Positions 1-7,857 of a stretch of DNA of 21,502 nucleotides are shown in pieces; position 1 is the first letter of the stretch; the number at the start of each line of letters is the position of its first letter. Origin of the DNA: JAAEQG01 sp023133475 (GTDB taxonomy: Bacteria; Planctomycetota; Phycisphaerae; UBA1845); contig DAOVLE010000065.1 in NCBI GenBank assembly GCA_030631415.1, positions 1-21,502 of the forward strand, read 5' to 3'. A program made the position numbers and the translations under genes. The notes under the pieces were generated by a model. It was given only the letters and a program-made list of their open reading frames with translations. It did no database searches and was not told the DNA's origin.

Positions 1-32
1 GTAAACATTCAGTAAACCCGTCCAGCCTGTTG

Positions 33-103
33 TACCGCCGGCATCCTGCCGGCTGGAAGCCGGCGGTACGGTGGTGTCAGACGCCCTGACCACGCTTGCG
101 TGG
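33..103. repeat. Two short palindromes downstream of thiC
   Basis: Positions 33-69 form an inverted repeat whose arms read TACCGCCGGC and GCCGGCGGTA. Positions 90-103 form a second palindrome, CCACGCTTGCGTGG, which recurs at 7439-7452 and in variant form near 7530-7544. Both lie just beyond the thiC stop, so they could form RNA hairpins at the 3' end of its transcript. No U-run follows, so I do not call a terminator. The rest of 1-137 shows no gene. Confidence 0.6.
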
Positions 104-137
104 ACCTGCGCTCGGATCCGCGGATGCCTCGTCGCCT

Positions 138-1499
138 CTACACCACGGGCTTGCGAGCGGTTGGGCTGCCAGGCTGGGAATCCGGGTCATTGCCACTGGC
201 AAGCTCGGCAATACCCTTGCTGATGCGGACGCTGCACCAGTCATGCCCACACATGGTGCAGAAGTCTTTGGCCTTATCCTTGTTCAGGTCCTTGTCCAGG
301 TCCAGGTCCTCATCATGCATCGCCCGAGCGGTGTCGGTGTCAAAAGCCAGCGTCAGGTGTTTCTCCCAATTCAAGGCTGCCCGTGCTCGGGAAATATCAT
401 CGTCCCAATCCCGCGCTCCGGGTATGCCGCGGGCGATATCCGCGGCGTGGGCGGCGATCTTATAGGCGATGCACCCCTGCTTGACATCGTCCAGCCGCGG
501 GAGCCCCAAATGCTCCTTGGGCGTGACATAGCAAAGAAACGCCGCCCCGTGGTAAGCCGCGGCAGTCGCCCCGATGGCGGAGGTGATGTGGTCGTAGCCC
601 GGGAAGACATCGGTGACCAGCGGCCCCAATACATAAAAGGGGGCTCCGTCGCAGATGTCCGCCTGGAGCTTCATGTTGTATTCGATCTGCTCGAAGGGCA
701 CGTGCCCAGGCCCCTCGACCATGACCTGTACACCAGTTTCGCGGGCACGATGGGTCAATTCGCCTAGGGTGCGCAGTTCGGCGAGTTGGGCCTCGTCGGT
801 GGCGTCAGCCAAGCAGCCAGGCCTTAGCCCGTCGCCCAGCGAGTAGCTCACGTCGTACTCGCGCATGATGGCGCTGATGTCGTCGAACACCTCGTACATG
901 GGGTTCTGCTTATCGTGGTAGAGCATCCACCGGGCCAACAGCGACCCGCCACGCGACACGATTCCCGCGACACGATGCTTCAACAACGGCAGGTGCTCCT
1001 GCAAAATACCGGCATGAATCGTGAAGTAATCCACACCCTGTTTGGCCTGTAGCTCCACGGTTTGCAGGATGTCATCGTAGGTGAGTTCCTCGATCGTTTT
1101 CCCGACGATCATCTGGTAGATGGGAACCGTGCCCACCGGGACGCTGGAGTGCCGGATCAAGTGCTCGCGGGTGGCGTTGAGGTCGCCGCCGGTGGAGAGG
1201 TCCATCACCGTGTCTGCCCCGTATTGCACCGCGCAGTGCAGCTTGGCCAACTCCTGCTCCCTCGACGATTGCACCGGTGAGGCGCCGATGTTGGCATTGA
1301 TCTTGGTGGTCACTGCTCGGCCGATTGCAAGCGGATCGAGTTTCCCATGTGGTTTGAGGTGCTGTTTGTTTGCCGGAATGATCAAATGCCCGTCGGCGAT
1401 CTGCTCGCGGATGAACTTGGCGGTGACGTTTTCGCGCTGGGCCACACGCTTCATCTCGTCGGTGATCAGGTCCCGGCGGGCCGCTTCGAGCTGGGTCAT
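138..1499 (-). CDS. thiC: Phosphomethylpyrimidine synthase ThiC (short form)
   Basis: Radical-SAM enzyme that rearranges aminoimidazole ribotide into hydroxymethylpyrimidine phosphate, the pyrimidine half of thiamine; cytosolic. The 453-residue protein is the short type that lacks the extra N-terminal region of enterobacterial ThiC. Recognisable blocks include NANIGASP, MDLSTGGD, GTVPIYQ, FTIHAGI, SRGGS, EVFDDI, SLGDGLRPG, MVEGPGHVP and GPLVTD. The C-terminal cluster motif CTMCGHDWC gives cysteines 414, 417 and 422 (CX2CX4C) for the 4Fe-4S cluster. The ATG at 1499 is chosen because AAGGAG lies 7 nt upstream and the conserved ThiC sequence begins soon after it. The frame stays open to 1793, but that extension is repeat DNA. 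A lysine/aspartate-rich stretch just before the Cys motif looks like an expanded hexanucleotide repeat. No other thiamine gene is adjacent. Confidence 0.96.
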   Translation of the reverse strand: MTQLEAARRDLITDEMKRVAQRENVTAKFIREQIADGHLIIPANKQHLKPHGKLDPLAIGRAVTTKINANIGASPVQSSREQELAKLHCAVQYGADTVMDLSTGGDLNATREHLIRHSSVPVGTVPIYQMIVGKTIEELTYDDILQTVELQAKQGVDYFTIHAGILQEHLPLLKHRVAGIVSRGGSLLARWMLYHDKQNPMYEVFDDISAIMREYDVSYSLGDGLRPGCLADATDEAQLAELRTLGELTHRARETGVQVMVEGPGHVPFEQIEYNMKLQADICDGAPFYVLGPLVTDVFPGYDHITSAIGATAAAYHGAAFLCYVTPKEHLGLPRLDDVKQGCIAYKIAAHAADIARGIPGARDWDDDISRARAALNWEKHLTLAFDTDTARAMHDEDLDLDKDLNKDKAKDFCTMCGHDWCSVRISKGIAELASGNDPDSQPGSPTARKPVV

Positions 1500-1506
1500 C
1501 ACAATA

Positions 1507-1512
1507 CTCCTT
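1507..1512 (-). promoter_or_regulatory. Ribosome binding site of thiC
   Basis: On the minus strand AAGGAG sits 7 nt before the ATG at 1499. This fixes the thiC start against the longer open frame, which continues upstream into repeats. A TATACT-like -10 candidate lies a little further up (plus strand AGTATA, 1531-1536), but without a clear -35. Confidence 0.7.
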
Positions 1513-1570
1513 AAAACTCTGAGAATTTCTAGTATATGGATAATCCGCACTACGAGTAGGGGGGAGAATG

Positions 1571-1670
1571 GAGAATGGATGTAGGGCGGGTTCCACCCGC
1601 CGAACCATGCCACAAAGGCGGGCAGACGTAGGGTGGGTGGAACCTCGCGAAGCGAGGTGGAACCCACCAT
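1571..1670. repeat. GGAGAAT microrepeat and ACCCGCC/ACCCACC palindromes
   Basis: GGAGAATGGAGAATGGA is followed by a GTAGGGCGGGTTCCACCCGCC palindrome (from 1581) and then by a second inverted repeat. That second one, 1629-1669, has arms GGGTGGGTGGAACCTCGC and its near complement around a GCGAAGC centre. These are members of families found throughout the window. They explain most of the spurious open frame extending thiC upstream. Confidence 0.75.
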
Positions 1671-1680
1671 CCAGGGACGA

Positions 1681-1801
1681 GTCCAAAGTCCAAGGTTCAA
1701 AGTCTCGTTGATTTCTGACTTTGGACTTTGGACCAGGGACTTTGGACTTATCAAGCGGTGCGGTGGGTTGCGCTTCGCTTCGCGAAGTTCCACCCACCCT
1801 A
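1681..1801. repeat. TCCAAAGTCC hairpin plus ACCCACC palindrome (copy 1)
   Basis: The left arm GTCCAAAGTCCAA (1681-1693) pairs with TTGGACTTTGGAC (1721-1733). It is followed by AGGGACTTTGGACTTAT, then GCGGTGCGGTGGG and a palindrome ending in CCACCCACCCTAC. The same order (hairpin, GGGACTTTGGACTTAT, GGTGCGGTGG, palindrome) recurs at 10323-10428. A third hairpin copy lies at 12951-13029. Confidence 0.75.
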
Positions 1802-1807
1802 CAGGGA

Positions 1808-1910
1808 ACTCAACTCTCTGCGGTCTCTGCGTGCTCCGCGGTGAAATATCCGGTTTAGCGGCGACAAGTCCGTAGCGTTTAGCGGCTCCCCAACGGGGAG
1901 CGTGAAAAGT
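1808..1910. repeat. Composite repeat: CGCAGAG arm + CGGACTTGT/CGCTAAAC unit + GCTCCCC
   Basis: Reading left to right there is an ACTCTCTGCGGTCTCTGCG arm, a linker, TTTAGCGGCGACAAGTCCGTA, GCGTTTAGCGG and CTCCCCAACGGGGAGCG. Its reverse complement has the same order as the block at 11940-12075. The stretch 1500-2024 has no gene and consists largely of such repeats. The HDOD gene's ribosome binding site begins only at 2014. Confidence 0.7.
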
Positions 1911-2024
1911 GGAGCGCGGAGCATGGAAGATGCAATTCGTCCGAATATGCTAACGCGCCGTTGCCAAATCTCCGATGACAGCGGTACTGAACGCAAACCA
2001 GGTTCGGTATCAAGGGAGCAGAAA

Positions 2025-2951
2025 ATGAACGCCAGTATTTTGGAAGCGATAAAGAAATCCGCAGCGGTCCCCTCCATGCCGCAGGTGGTGACGCGGTTTC
2101 TGGAGGCAATCCAGGACCCGCAGTTCAACTACAACAACATCGTCAAGATTCTCTCCACCGACCCCGGGATGGTCAGCGAGGTGCTGCGCCTGGCGAATTC
2201 AGCCCTGTTCGGGGTGGCCCGCAAAGTCACCAATTTGCGGCAGGCACTTACTTTGCTGGGTCCCAAGCGGACTCGCTCGCTGGTGTTGGGTCGCTACCTG
2301 GTGAACGGTTTTGGCGATAGCCTGGGGGGCGGAATCGACACCAGTTACTTCTGGCGTCGCTCTTTGGCTGCCGCGGTCCTGGGCGCCCGATTCGCCGACT
2401 CGATTCTTCCCAAAATGCGGGAGGAGGTCTTCATCAGCGCCCTGTTGGCGGACATCGGTATGCCCATCCTCGCCCAGGCACTTCCCGACCTGTATCAACC
2501 TATCGCAGCTCGCTATGCTCCTTACGGGCAATACTTCACCGATGACGAAGAACGCGAAACCGTGGACGTGACCCACGGTGAAGTGTCTGCCATGGTGTTG
2601 GCTTATTGGGGGTTGCCCGAGTTGATCTGCAAAGCGGTGAATTTGCAGCATTGTTCCAGCATCGCGGCGACGGATGACATCACCCGCATCGCTCGCATCC
2701 TGAACGGATGCGACTGCATCGCCAAGCTTCTCTGCGAGATTCCCGATGTCAGCGATACAGGCCGGATATGCTCGGACGCCGCCGAGTTTATGGGCGTCGA
2801 TCTGGAGGTGGTCAGCCGCCTGCTCGGCGAAATCGAGAACGATGTGGAGGAGTTGGCTTCGATCTTGCACATCGATGTGATTCCCAGCACGGTATACGAC
2901 ATGATCGCCAAGTCCATCCAAGAGAAACTGTCGGCATCCCCCGCCCGATAA
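2025..2951 (+). CDS. HDOD domain protein
   Basis: 308-residue HDOD-domain protein, a catalytically dead relative of HD phosphohydrolases found in bacterial signalling and in control of motility and stress. The opening AAVPSMPQVVTRFLEAIQDP is the typical HDOD start. It is followed by the helix region around LSTDPGMVSEVLRLANSALFG, LLADIGMPIL, a THGEVSAMVLAYWGLPELI block and VNLQH. The histidine positions expected of an active HD enzyme are replaced (WRRS and LADIG where HD proteins often carry H and HD), as is usual for HDOD. ATG 2025 is preferred because GGGAG lies 6 nt upstream; the frame is open from 1902, but that part is repeat-derived. No receiver or EAL/GGDEF domain is fused, and the gene appears to stand alone. 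The partner and process are unknown. Confidence 0.88.
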   Translation: MNASILEAIKKSAAVPSMPQVVTRFLEAIQDPQFNYNNIVKILSTDPGMVSEVLRLANSALFGVARKVTNLRQALTLLGPKRTRSLVLGRYLVNGFGDSLGGGIDTSYFWRRSLAAAVLGARFADSILPKMREEVFISALLADIGMPILAQALPDLYQPIAARYAPYGQYFTDDEERETVDVTHGEVSAMVLAYWGLPELICKAVNLQHCSSIAATDDITRIARILNGCDCIAKLLCEIPDVSDTGRICSDAAEFMGVDLEVVSRLLGEIENDVEELASILHIDVIPSTVYDMIAKSIQEKLSASPAR

Positions 2952-2993
2952 GGGGCGACGCAAAAATAACTTCCAATTTTCGGCTGTCTCGCG

Positions 2994-3101
2994 GTGGGCC
3001 ACCCGCCGCTTGCGCTAGGCCCGGCATTTATGCCGGGTATTGGAGTGGTTGCCTTTGCCCCCCAGTTTCGCCCCGCTCCGCGAGGTTCCACCCACCCTAC
3101 G
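2994..3101. repeat. Intergenic palindromes between the HDOD and kinase genes
   Basis: The convergent gap contains GGGCCACCCGCCGCTTGCG, a small CCCGGCATTTATGCCGGG hairpin and a half palindrome, CGCGAGGTTCCACCCACCCTAC. These match the repeat families elsewhere in the window. A symmetric hairpin between two convergent genes could help end both transcripts, but there is no T-run to support a classical terminator. Confidence 0.6.
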
Positions 3102-3118
3102 TTACTTGGAACGCGCCA

Positions 3119-5551
3119 TCATTCAGAAAGACGCCATCGGGCCAGTTCGTATTCGTTCATTGGTGTGAAAAAAAGCAGGTCCGGGTCGAACTCGATGCTG
3201 ATGTCCACACACTTTCGGAACCAACTGCGAGCCTGTTCGCGGTCACCGGCAAACAGGGCAACTTCGCCGGCGTAGTAGTGCGCTTCGCAAAACTGCTTGA
3301 GGTCTTGTGCATCGGCGGCTTCGACCAATTCCCGCGGGTCGAGTTCACCGTCCAGGCAAGCAAAAACCTTGGCCAGCCAGGGGTCGGTCACATCCGCGCG
3401 TGCCTTTTGAAGTTCAACCTGGGCCTCCGCGATGCGTCCCAGATCGCGCAGGATCAAGACGAGCCGGGCATCGGAGTAAAAGGGGAACCCGTGCCTGACG
3501 GCGAACATGCGGTAGTCCTTGATGGCCTCCTCGGGCCGGCCCAGAATCCAGCAGACCGTAGCCCGTTGATAGTAGTCCCATTCCAACTCGCCGGGGTCGC
3601 CACAGTCGATCCGGATGATGCTGTCGTAATCGTCCAAAGCCTTGGCGTATTCTTTCATCTGCCGGTAGGCGCCGGCCCGCGACCAGTAGGACTTACGCAG
3701 TGAATATAAGCTTGCCTGCCCGTCGAGCGTCGCGATCACCTTGGAATACTGGTCGATTGCCGGCTCAAAACGGCGCTGTTTGGCGAAGATATGGCCTTTG
3801 AAGAGCGCCCACGAAGTTGCGTTGCCGCCCAATTCGACGACCTGGTCGGCGGCCTGGAGGGCGCCGTCCAGATCGCCGACGTGCAGGCGCAGATGGCTCA
3901 ACCGCTCCCATGCCAGGGCGTGGTGTGGATCACGGGTCACCGCCTTCTCGGTATGGTCCCGGGCGCTTTCCCGCCGAATCGTCGCGAAGGAACGAATGTA
4001 CCACGCTTCAGCCGTATCAGGCATGTCACGGTCGGCTTCAGCCTGGAACCGGTCAGCCAACTGCTCCTGACCACCATCGCGGTAGATGTCAGCCTGCAAG
4101 GCGTTATAGGCCCACTTCCACTGATCGGGCTTGGCGTCCTCAAGGACACGCAGTGCACGGTTGTACTCATCTTGTCGAAAATAGGCTTGGGCGCGGACCA
4201 ACCGCACTTCCGGAAGCGCGGGGTGGTGACGAAACAGCCAATTGGCCCGGGCGAAGGCATCGAGAGGCCAAGCTTCCTCCAACAGGCGTTGGGTTGTCAG
4301 CGCACCGTAGCGAGCATTGGCCAATTCCCGCCGCCTAGAATGGATGCCGCCCCACACCACAACCAGCGTCATCAGCAGCAGGCACCCAGCCAGCCCAACC
4401 CGTAGCCAATGCTTGCGAACCTTCTTACGCAGGACATACAAGCCGCTGAGGCGATTAGCCAGTATCGGGTCACCCTCGAGATAGCGGCGCAGGTCTTCGC
4501 CCATCTCCCGTGCGGAGTGGTAGCGATGGCTTTGATCCTTCTCCATGGCTTTGAGAATGATGGTTTCCAGCTCGTGGCCTACCCGGTCCGACAGTGATGA
4601 CGGGGCGGGTGGCGGCTGTTCCAGAATCCGCCTGACGACATCGGATGGGCTGCCCGCCGGATCGAAGGGTAATGTGCCGGTGAACACCTCGAACAACATG
4701 ACCCCCAGTGCATAAACATCGACGGGGATACCGATGGCTTCGGGGACACCGGAGGCCTGCTCCGGGGCAAGGTACGGCAACGTGCCCATGATTTGGCCTG
4801 GCATGGAAAGCTGAGTCATCTGAGTTTCCTGGGACTCGACACGATCCATCGCTTTGGCCAACCCGAAGTCCAGAATATGCGGTTTCCCTTCGGTGTCGAT
4901 CAGCACATTGCCCGGCTTGAGGTCACGATGGATCACCCCGTGCTTGTGGGCATAATCGATTGCTTCACAAATCTGCTCGAAGAGCCCGAGAATCTCACGA
5001 ATCGTCGGCTTTGCATCAGCGACGTACCGGTGCAAGGGCACGCCGTCAATATAATCCATGGCGTAGTATTGCAGCCCCGAGACCACCCCGCTCTCCAACA
5101 CCCGGACGATGGCTGGGTGTTGCAATCGGGCTGCCAACTCGACTTCCCGTTTGAAACGCCGCCGGGACGTAGGCGAAGCGAACGGGCCGCCCAACATGAC
5201 CTTAAGAGCCACCCACCGCTTGGTGGAGACTTGCAGAGCCTTGTACGCCACCCCCATGCCGCCCCGGCCGATCTCCTCTATCAGCTCGTACCCGCGAACA
5301 GCGGGAAGGGGTGTTGCCGGGGGAGCACTCTCGTTGCCGACCACCGTGCCCCCCTCTGTGGCCCAGACCTGGTCCATCAGTGCCAGACCAGCCAGATATG
5401 GTTCCAGATCGTCAGCCAGTTCGGGGTGTTCGGCTGCAAAGCTTTCCAGAGTCAGTTTCTCGCCCGACCGGCGACGGTCGATATACTCGCCGACCAGTGC
5501 GGCAACACGATCCTTCGGTTGAAAACTGTTTTCCCCCATGTGCGGTTCCAT
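3119..5551 (-). CDS. Membrane-anchored Ser/Thr protein kinase with TPR region
   Basis: An 810-residue Hanks-type kinase. An N-terminal region of about 85 residues precedes the kinase domain (about 88-355). Visible motifs are the glycine loop GRGGMGVAYKA (95-105), catalytic lysine in VALK (117), HRDLKPGN (208-215), DFGLAKA (228-234), APEQASG (262-268) and DVYALGVMLFEV. A basic stretch is followed by one membrane span (about 382-402), so the kinase is expected in the cytoplasm and the roughly 400-residue C-terminal half across the membrane. That half has repeated TPR-like helix pairs (for example HALAWERLSHLRLHVGDLDGA and the segments around it). The gene is divergent from an ECF-type sigma factor, a frequent planctomycete arrangement, and the two probably act in one signalling pathway (inference). 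ATG 5551 is used; ATG 5539 is an alternative, and neither has a strong Shine-Dalgarno sequence. Confidence 0.93.
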   Translation of the reverse strand: MEPHMGENSFQPKDRVAALVGEYIDRRRSGEKLTLESFAAEHPELADDLEPYLAGLALMDQVWATEGGTVVGNESAPPATPLPAVRGYELIEEIGRGGMGVAYKALQVSTKRWVALKVMLGGPFASPTSRRRFKREVELAARLQHPAIVRVLESGVVSGLQYYAMDYIDGVPLHRYVADAKPTIREILGLFEQICEAIDYAHKHGVIHRDLKPGNVLIDTEGKPHILDFGLAKAMDRVESQETQMTQLSMPGQIMGTLPYLAPEQASGVPEAIGIPVDVYALGVMLFEVFTGTLPFDPAGSPSDVVRRILEQPPPAPSSLSDRVGHELETIILKAMEKDQSHRYHSAREMGEDLRRYLEGDPILANRLSGLYVLRKKVRKHWLRVGLAGCLLLMTLVVVWGGIHSRRRELANARYGALTTQRLLEEAWPLDAFARANWLFRHHPALPEVRLVRAQAYFRQDEYNRALRVLEDAKPDQWKWAYNALQADIYRDGGQEQLADRFQAEADRDMPDTAEAWYIRSFATIRRESARDHTEKAVTRDPHHALAWERLSHLRLHVGDLDGALQAADQVVELGGNATSWALFKGHIFAKQRRFEPAIDQYSKVIATLDGQASLYSLRKSYWSRAGAYRQMKEYAKALDDYDSIIRIDCGDPGELEWDYYQRATVCWILGRPEEAIKDYRMFAVRHGFPFYSDARLVLILRDLGRIAEAQVELQKARADVTDPWLAKVFACLDGELDPRELVEAADAQDLKQFCEAHYYAGEVALFAGDREQARSWFRKCVDISIEFDPDLLFFTPMNEYELARWRLSE

Positions 5552-5747
5552 GGAGACATTCCCGTCTTCGGTTCAGGAAAAACACCTCATCATAATAGCC
5601 CAAGTGGATTGTAAACAATAACTCAGATAGGAAACATTGTTGTTGGGTGCACTTACCCTGCCCGTATAACCTGAAAAAGGGGTATAATGAGTAGTAGGCC
5701 GATGATACTTCCACAAATGCCAGGGACCAGGTAGCTGGGAGATGCGT
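5552..5747. promoter_or_regulatory. Divergent promoter region between kinase and sigma factor genes
   Basis: This 196-bp gap must carry the promoters of both genes. It is more AT-rich than its surroundings and, unlike most gaps here, is free of the dispersed repeats. A plus-strand TATAAT at 5684-5689 is a possible -10 box for the sigma gene, but no convincing -35 lies 16-18 bp upstream. An autoregulated ECF promoter is possible and not recognisable by eye. Confidence 0.35.
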
Positions 5748-6374
5748 ATGGGTCAGCCGGACCAGATTCAGGTGTGGGTCGAAGCGGTTCGACGCGGCGA
5801 TCAGTCGGCTGCCGGCAAACTGCTCGTCACCTATTATCCTCTGCTCAGAACCCGTGCGGCGGCGCGGATGGATCGGACGGTGCAGGCCAAGCACGAACCT
5901 GACGACATCTTGCAGCAGGTCTACCTACAGGTTATGCGTCACCTTGAGCGGTTCGACGGCCAAACTGTGGATGTGTTCCTCAACTGGGTCTTCACTATCC
6001 TGGATAACGAGCTTATCAATGCCTGGCGAGCCGCTCACCGCAAGAGGCGCGATGTGAATCGTGAGCAGCCCATTGACGGCGGTGATGCAGCCTCTTACTG
6101 GAATCTCCTGGACCACGTTTATGCCGACTCCGATACCCCCAGTCACATCATCAGAAAGGATGAAGCATTCGATGCCTTGCTGGCTTGCGTAGCCGTTCTT
6201 TCCGATTCTCATCGCCGCGTAATCCGCTTGCGCTTTTTGGAGGGGCTCTCCGTGAGCGAGACAGCCGCACGCCTGTACGCCACCAAGCCGGCAATCGTCG
6301 CACTAACCAAGCGCGCTTTGGACGCCCTGCGCCGGTCCATGGATCACTTGGGCGAATTTACCCGAGGTTCATAA
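5748..6374 (+). CDS. ECF-type RNA polymerase sigma factor
   Basis: About 208 residues. The sigma-70 region 2 lies around PDDILQQVYLQVMRHLERF and FLNWVFTILDNELINAWRA. Region 4 is a helix-turn-helix around LSDSHRRVIRLRFLEGLSV and SETAARLYATKPAIVALTKR. The linker between the two is long, and no region 1 or 3 is present, which fits the ECF group. The ATG at 5748 is favoured because GGGAG (5737-5741) lies 6 nt before it; the ATG at 5742 in the same frame would leave no spacing. The divergent kinase with a TPR sensor or partner domain is a likely functional partner. No anti-sigma gene is visible next to it, so phosphorylation by the kinase is one plausible mode of control (inference). Confidence 0.9.
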   Translation: MGQPDQIQVWVEAVRRGDQSAAGKLLVTYYPLLRTRAAARMDRTVQAKHEPDDILQQVYLQVMRHLERFDGQTVDVFLNWVFTILDNELINAWRAAHRKRRDVNREQPIDGGDAASYWNLLDHVYADSDTPSHIIRKDEAFDALLACVAVLSDSHRRVIRLRFLEGLSVSETAARLYATKPAIVALTKRALDALRRSMDHLGEFTRGS

Positions 6375-6406
6375 CACTACAACGTAAAGGCACTTGTAGC
6401 GCAGGC

Positions 6407-6463
6407 GTAGGGCGGGTTCCACCCGCCGCGCCATGGCAAAAAGGCGGGTGGACCCCGCCCTAC
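6407..6463. repeat. GTAGGGCGGGT...CCCGCCCTAC inverted repeat
   Basis: GTAGGGCGGGTTCCACCCGCC is followed by a 14-nt spacer and GGCGGGTGGACCCCGCCCTAC. The outer arms pair across the spacer and each half is itself palindromic. Related copies lie at 1581, 10408, 11837, 12204 and 19419. It is located 33 bp after the sigma-factor stop. Confidence 0.85.
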
Positions 6464-6546
6464 AACCCTACAGTGCGATAACCTTTCGCCCGATATATAC
6501 AGAAAGGTGCCGGGCAACCTGAATCACCCGGATGGAGAATTGTGCC

Positions 6547-7347
6547 GTGAAGACGTTCCGTATTGCCGTGGCAGCATGTCTTGCTGTTGTGCTTGGCGAG
6601 GCGGGGTGTGTGAAGAAGGCAGAAATCCAGTTCGTCGCCACCGACCCGGTGCTTCAATGGCAAGACCTGCAACTGCCCGACGATGTCGAGGTGCATGACG
6701 GTTACACGTTGTTGGAGGAGCAACAGACGACGGGGCTGTTTCCAACCGCGGTGGCTGTTGTGCGCATTCGGGCTGACTATACCGACGCCGGCCCACCGGC
6801 AACCATGCTCGAATTGAACACTGAACCGGAGACGGAACTGTTGCCGTGGAACTCGCTGCTGGATGATCAGCGGGCCATCAGCGGGGTCTTCCCGATCAAA
6901 CCGATCGCATTGCAGGGTGAGGATGTCACGGTGGAGCATCTGCTGAAAACCGCCGAAGTGATGAAGGCATCGGTGTGTTTGATCTATGCCACCGCGGATT
7001 TGAGCCAGACTGAATCGGAGGTGCGTGGTGCCATCTACGATGCGCGACGCCTCAAACCGCTGGCGGTCCTTTGTGCTCATGCTCGGATCGAGAATCTCGA
7101 TGAGGCATTGGCTGATCTGCCGAAACCGGCACCGATGGAACCGCGCTATTTCGATGCCGCCAAGGACCCCCGATACCACGATGCCCCCGGCATGGCGATA
7201 TACAAATTCGAGGCTCTGGTTCGAGAGTGCGTCATAGCACTACGCAAAAATGACACCCCACTGGAGAACCAACCCACCGAAGGCTGGATGCCGCAACCCC
7301 CTCCCGACGGCGTCTTCTGGCGACAGTGGCTGCGCAAGGGCATTTAA
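6547..7347 (+). CDS. Putative lipoprotein of unknown function
   Basis: I do not recognise a family. With a GTG start at 6547 (GGAG 9 nt upstream) the protein has 266 residues. It begins with a short basic, hydrophobic signal, MKTFRIAVAACLAVVLGEAGC, that ends in a cysteine at 21. The lipobox is imperfect because glutamate occupies the -3 position, so lipidation is likely but not certain. An ATG at 6532 in the same frame has no ribosome binding site. The mature part is acidic to neutral with no further membrane span, and ends in a proline-rich stretch followed by FWRQWLRKGI. The stop codon lies inside the edge of a dispersed repeat (from about 7344). It is codirectional with the sigma gene, but a palindrome separates them. 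Confidence 0.75.
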   Translation: MKTFRIAVAACLAVVLGEAGCVKKAEIQFVATDPVLQWQDLQLPDDVEVHDGYTLLEEQQTTGLFPTAVAVVRIRADYTDAGPPATMLELNTEPETELLPWNSLLDDQRAISGVFPIKPIALQGEDVTVEHLLKTAEVMKASVCLIYATADLSQTESEVRGAIYDARRLKPLAVLCAHARIENLDEALADLPKPAPMEPRYFDAAKDPRYHDAPGMAIYKFEALVRECVIALRKNDTPLENQPTEGWMPQPPPDGVFWRQWLRKGI

Positions 7348-7350
7348 CCT

Positions 7351-7423
7351 GCATTTCTCACACCGCAGAGATCGCGGAGATCGCAGAGTATTTCCTAAAA
7401 AGAAGTTACAGCTAAATTAGGGC
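7351..7423. repeat. 73-bp CGCAGAG repeat arm, inverted copy of 14742-14814
   Basis: By hand alignment it matches the reverse complement of 14742-14814 at 69 of 73 positions, from GCATTTCTCACACCGCAGAG to GTTACAGCTAAATTAGGGC. The bases just before it (TTAACCT) correspond, with two changes, to the TTAGCCC tip of the element at 14630-14822. The lipoprotein stop codon therefore lies within the element's edge. Confidence 0.85.
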
Positions 7424-7790
7424 ATGCCGGGTGCCATGCCCACGCTTGCGTGGGCATGTATTGCGTGAGGCTGTTCTGGGCAGCCCTGGCACGTTTGGTC
7501 TTTCCATCACGTCATCTGCCATCTGCATGGCCACGCAAGCGTGGGCCATGCCACCCGCCATATTTTGTGGCATTAGGCGGGTGGCCCATCGCTTTAGCGG
7601 TGGGGGACGCGAATACTGACGCGATTCGCGTCCTCCACGGCTAAAGCCATGGGCCACCCAAGCCGGGTTACACGAAATGCAACGCCCAATTGAAGTGTAG
7701 ACCGAAAAAATCAGCCGCACCACAGAGCATGGCCACACCCCCGTGCTACAGCAGAAGCACGTAGCGGTTTCGCACTGCGGGCGGAGAAGG
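7424..7790. repeat. Gene-free stretch with nested inverted repeats
   Basis: I see no gene here. The block holds GCCATGCCCACGCTTGCG and its mirror (7433-7458), CATGGCCACGCAAGCGTGG and its mirror (7526-7550), and a larger imperfect hairpin. The hairpin arms are GGTGGCCCAT (7580-7589) and ATGGGCCACC (7649-7658), with CTTTAGC/CTAAAG and CGCGAAT/ATTCGCG pairing inside. The remaining sequence to 7790 shows nothing I can name. Confidence 0.65.
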
Positions 7791-7796
7791 TATACT
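7791..7796 (+). promoter_or_regulatory. Candidate -10 box of the nfnA-like gene
   Basis: TATACT lies 62 bp before the ATG at 7858 and downstream of the repeat block. The hexamer 17 bp upstream (TTTCGC) is a poor -35, so this is only a suggestion. Confidence 0.3.
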
Positions 7797-7857
7797 GGCT
7801 CCCGAATCGGCCTTGGGAGCCGTGCCTTAGTATTGCTGTTTGGAGAAAGCCAACGCC

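Noticed and set aside
1500..1793. N-terminal extension of ThiC up to 1793
   Set aside because: The extra 98 codons translate dispersed repeats, and a strong ribosome binding site lies before the ATG at 1499.
1072..1797. Second minus-strand ORF of 241 codons overlapping thiC
   Set aside because: It is out of frame with thiC and consists of repeat-derived and shadow sequence.
1500..1800. TPP (THI-box) riboswitch upstream of thiC
   Set aside because: I looked for the CTGAGA and ACCTGATCTGG-type conserved parts on the minus strand and found no ordered set; the leader is short and the region beyond is repeat DNA.
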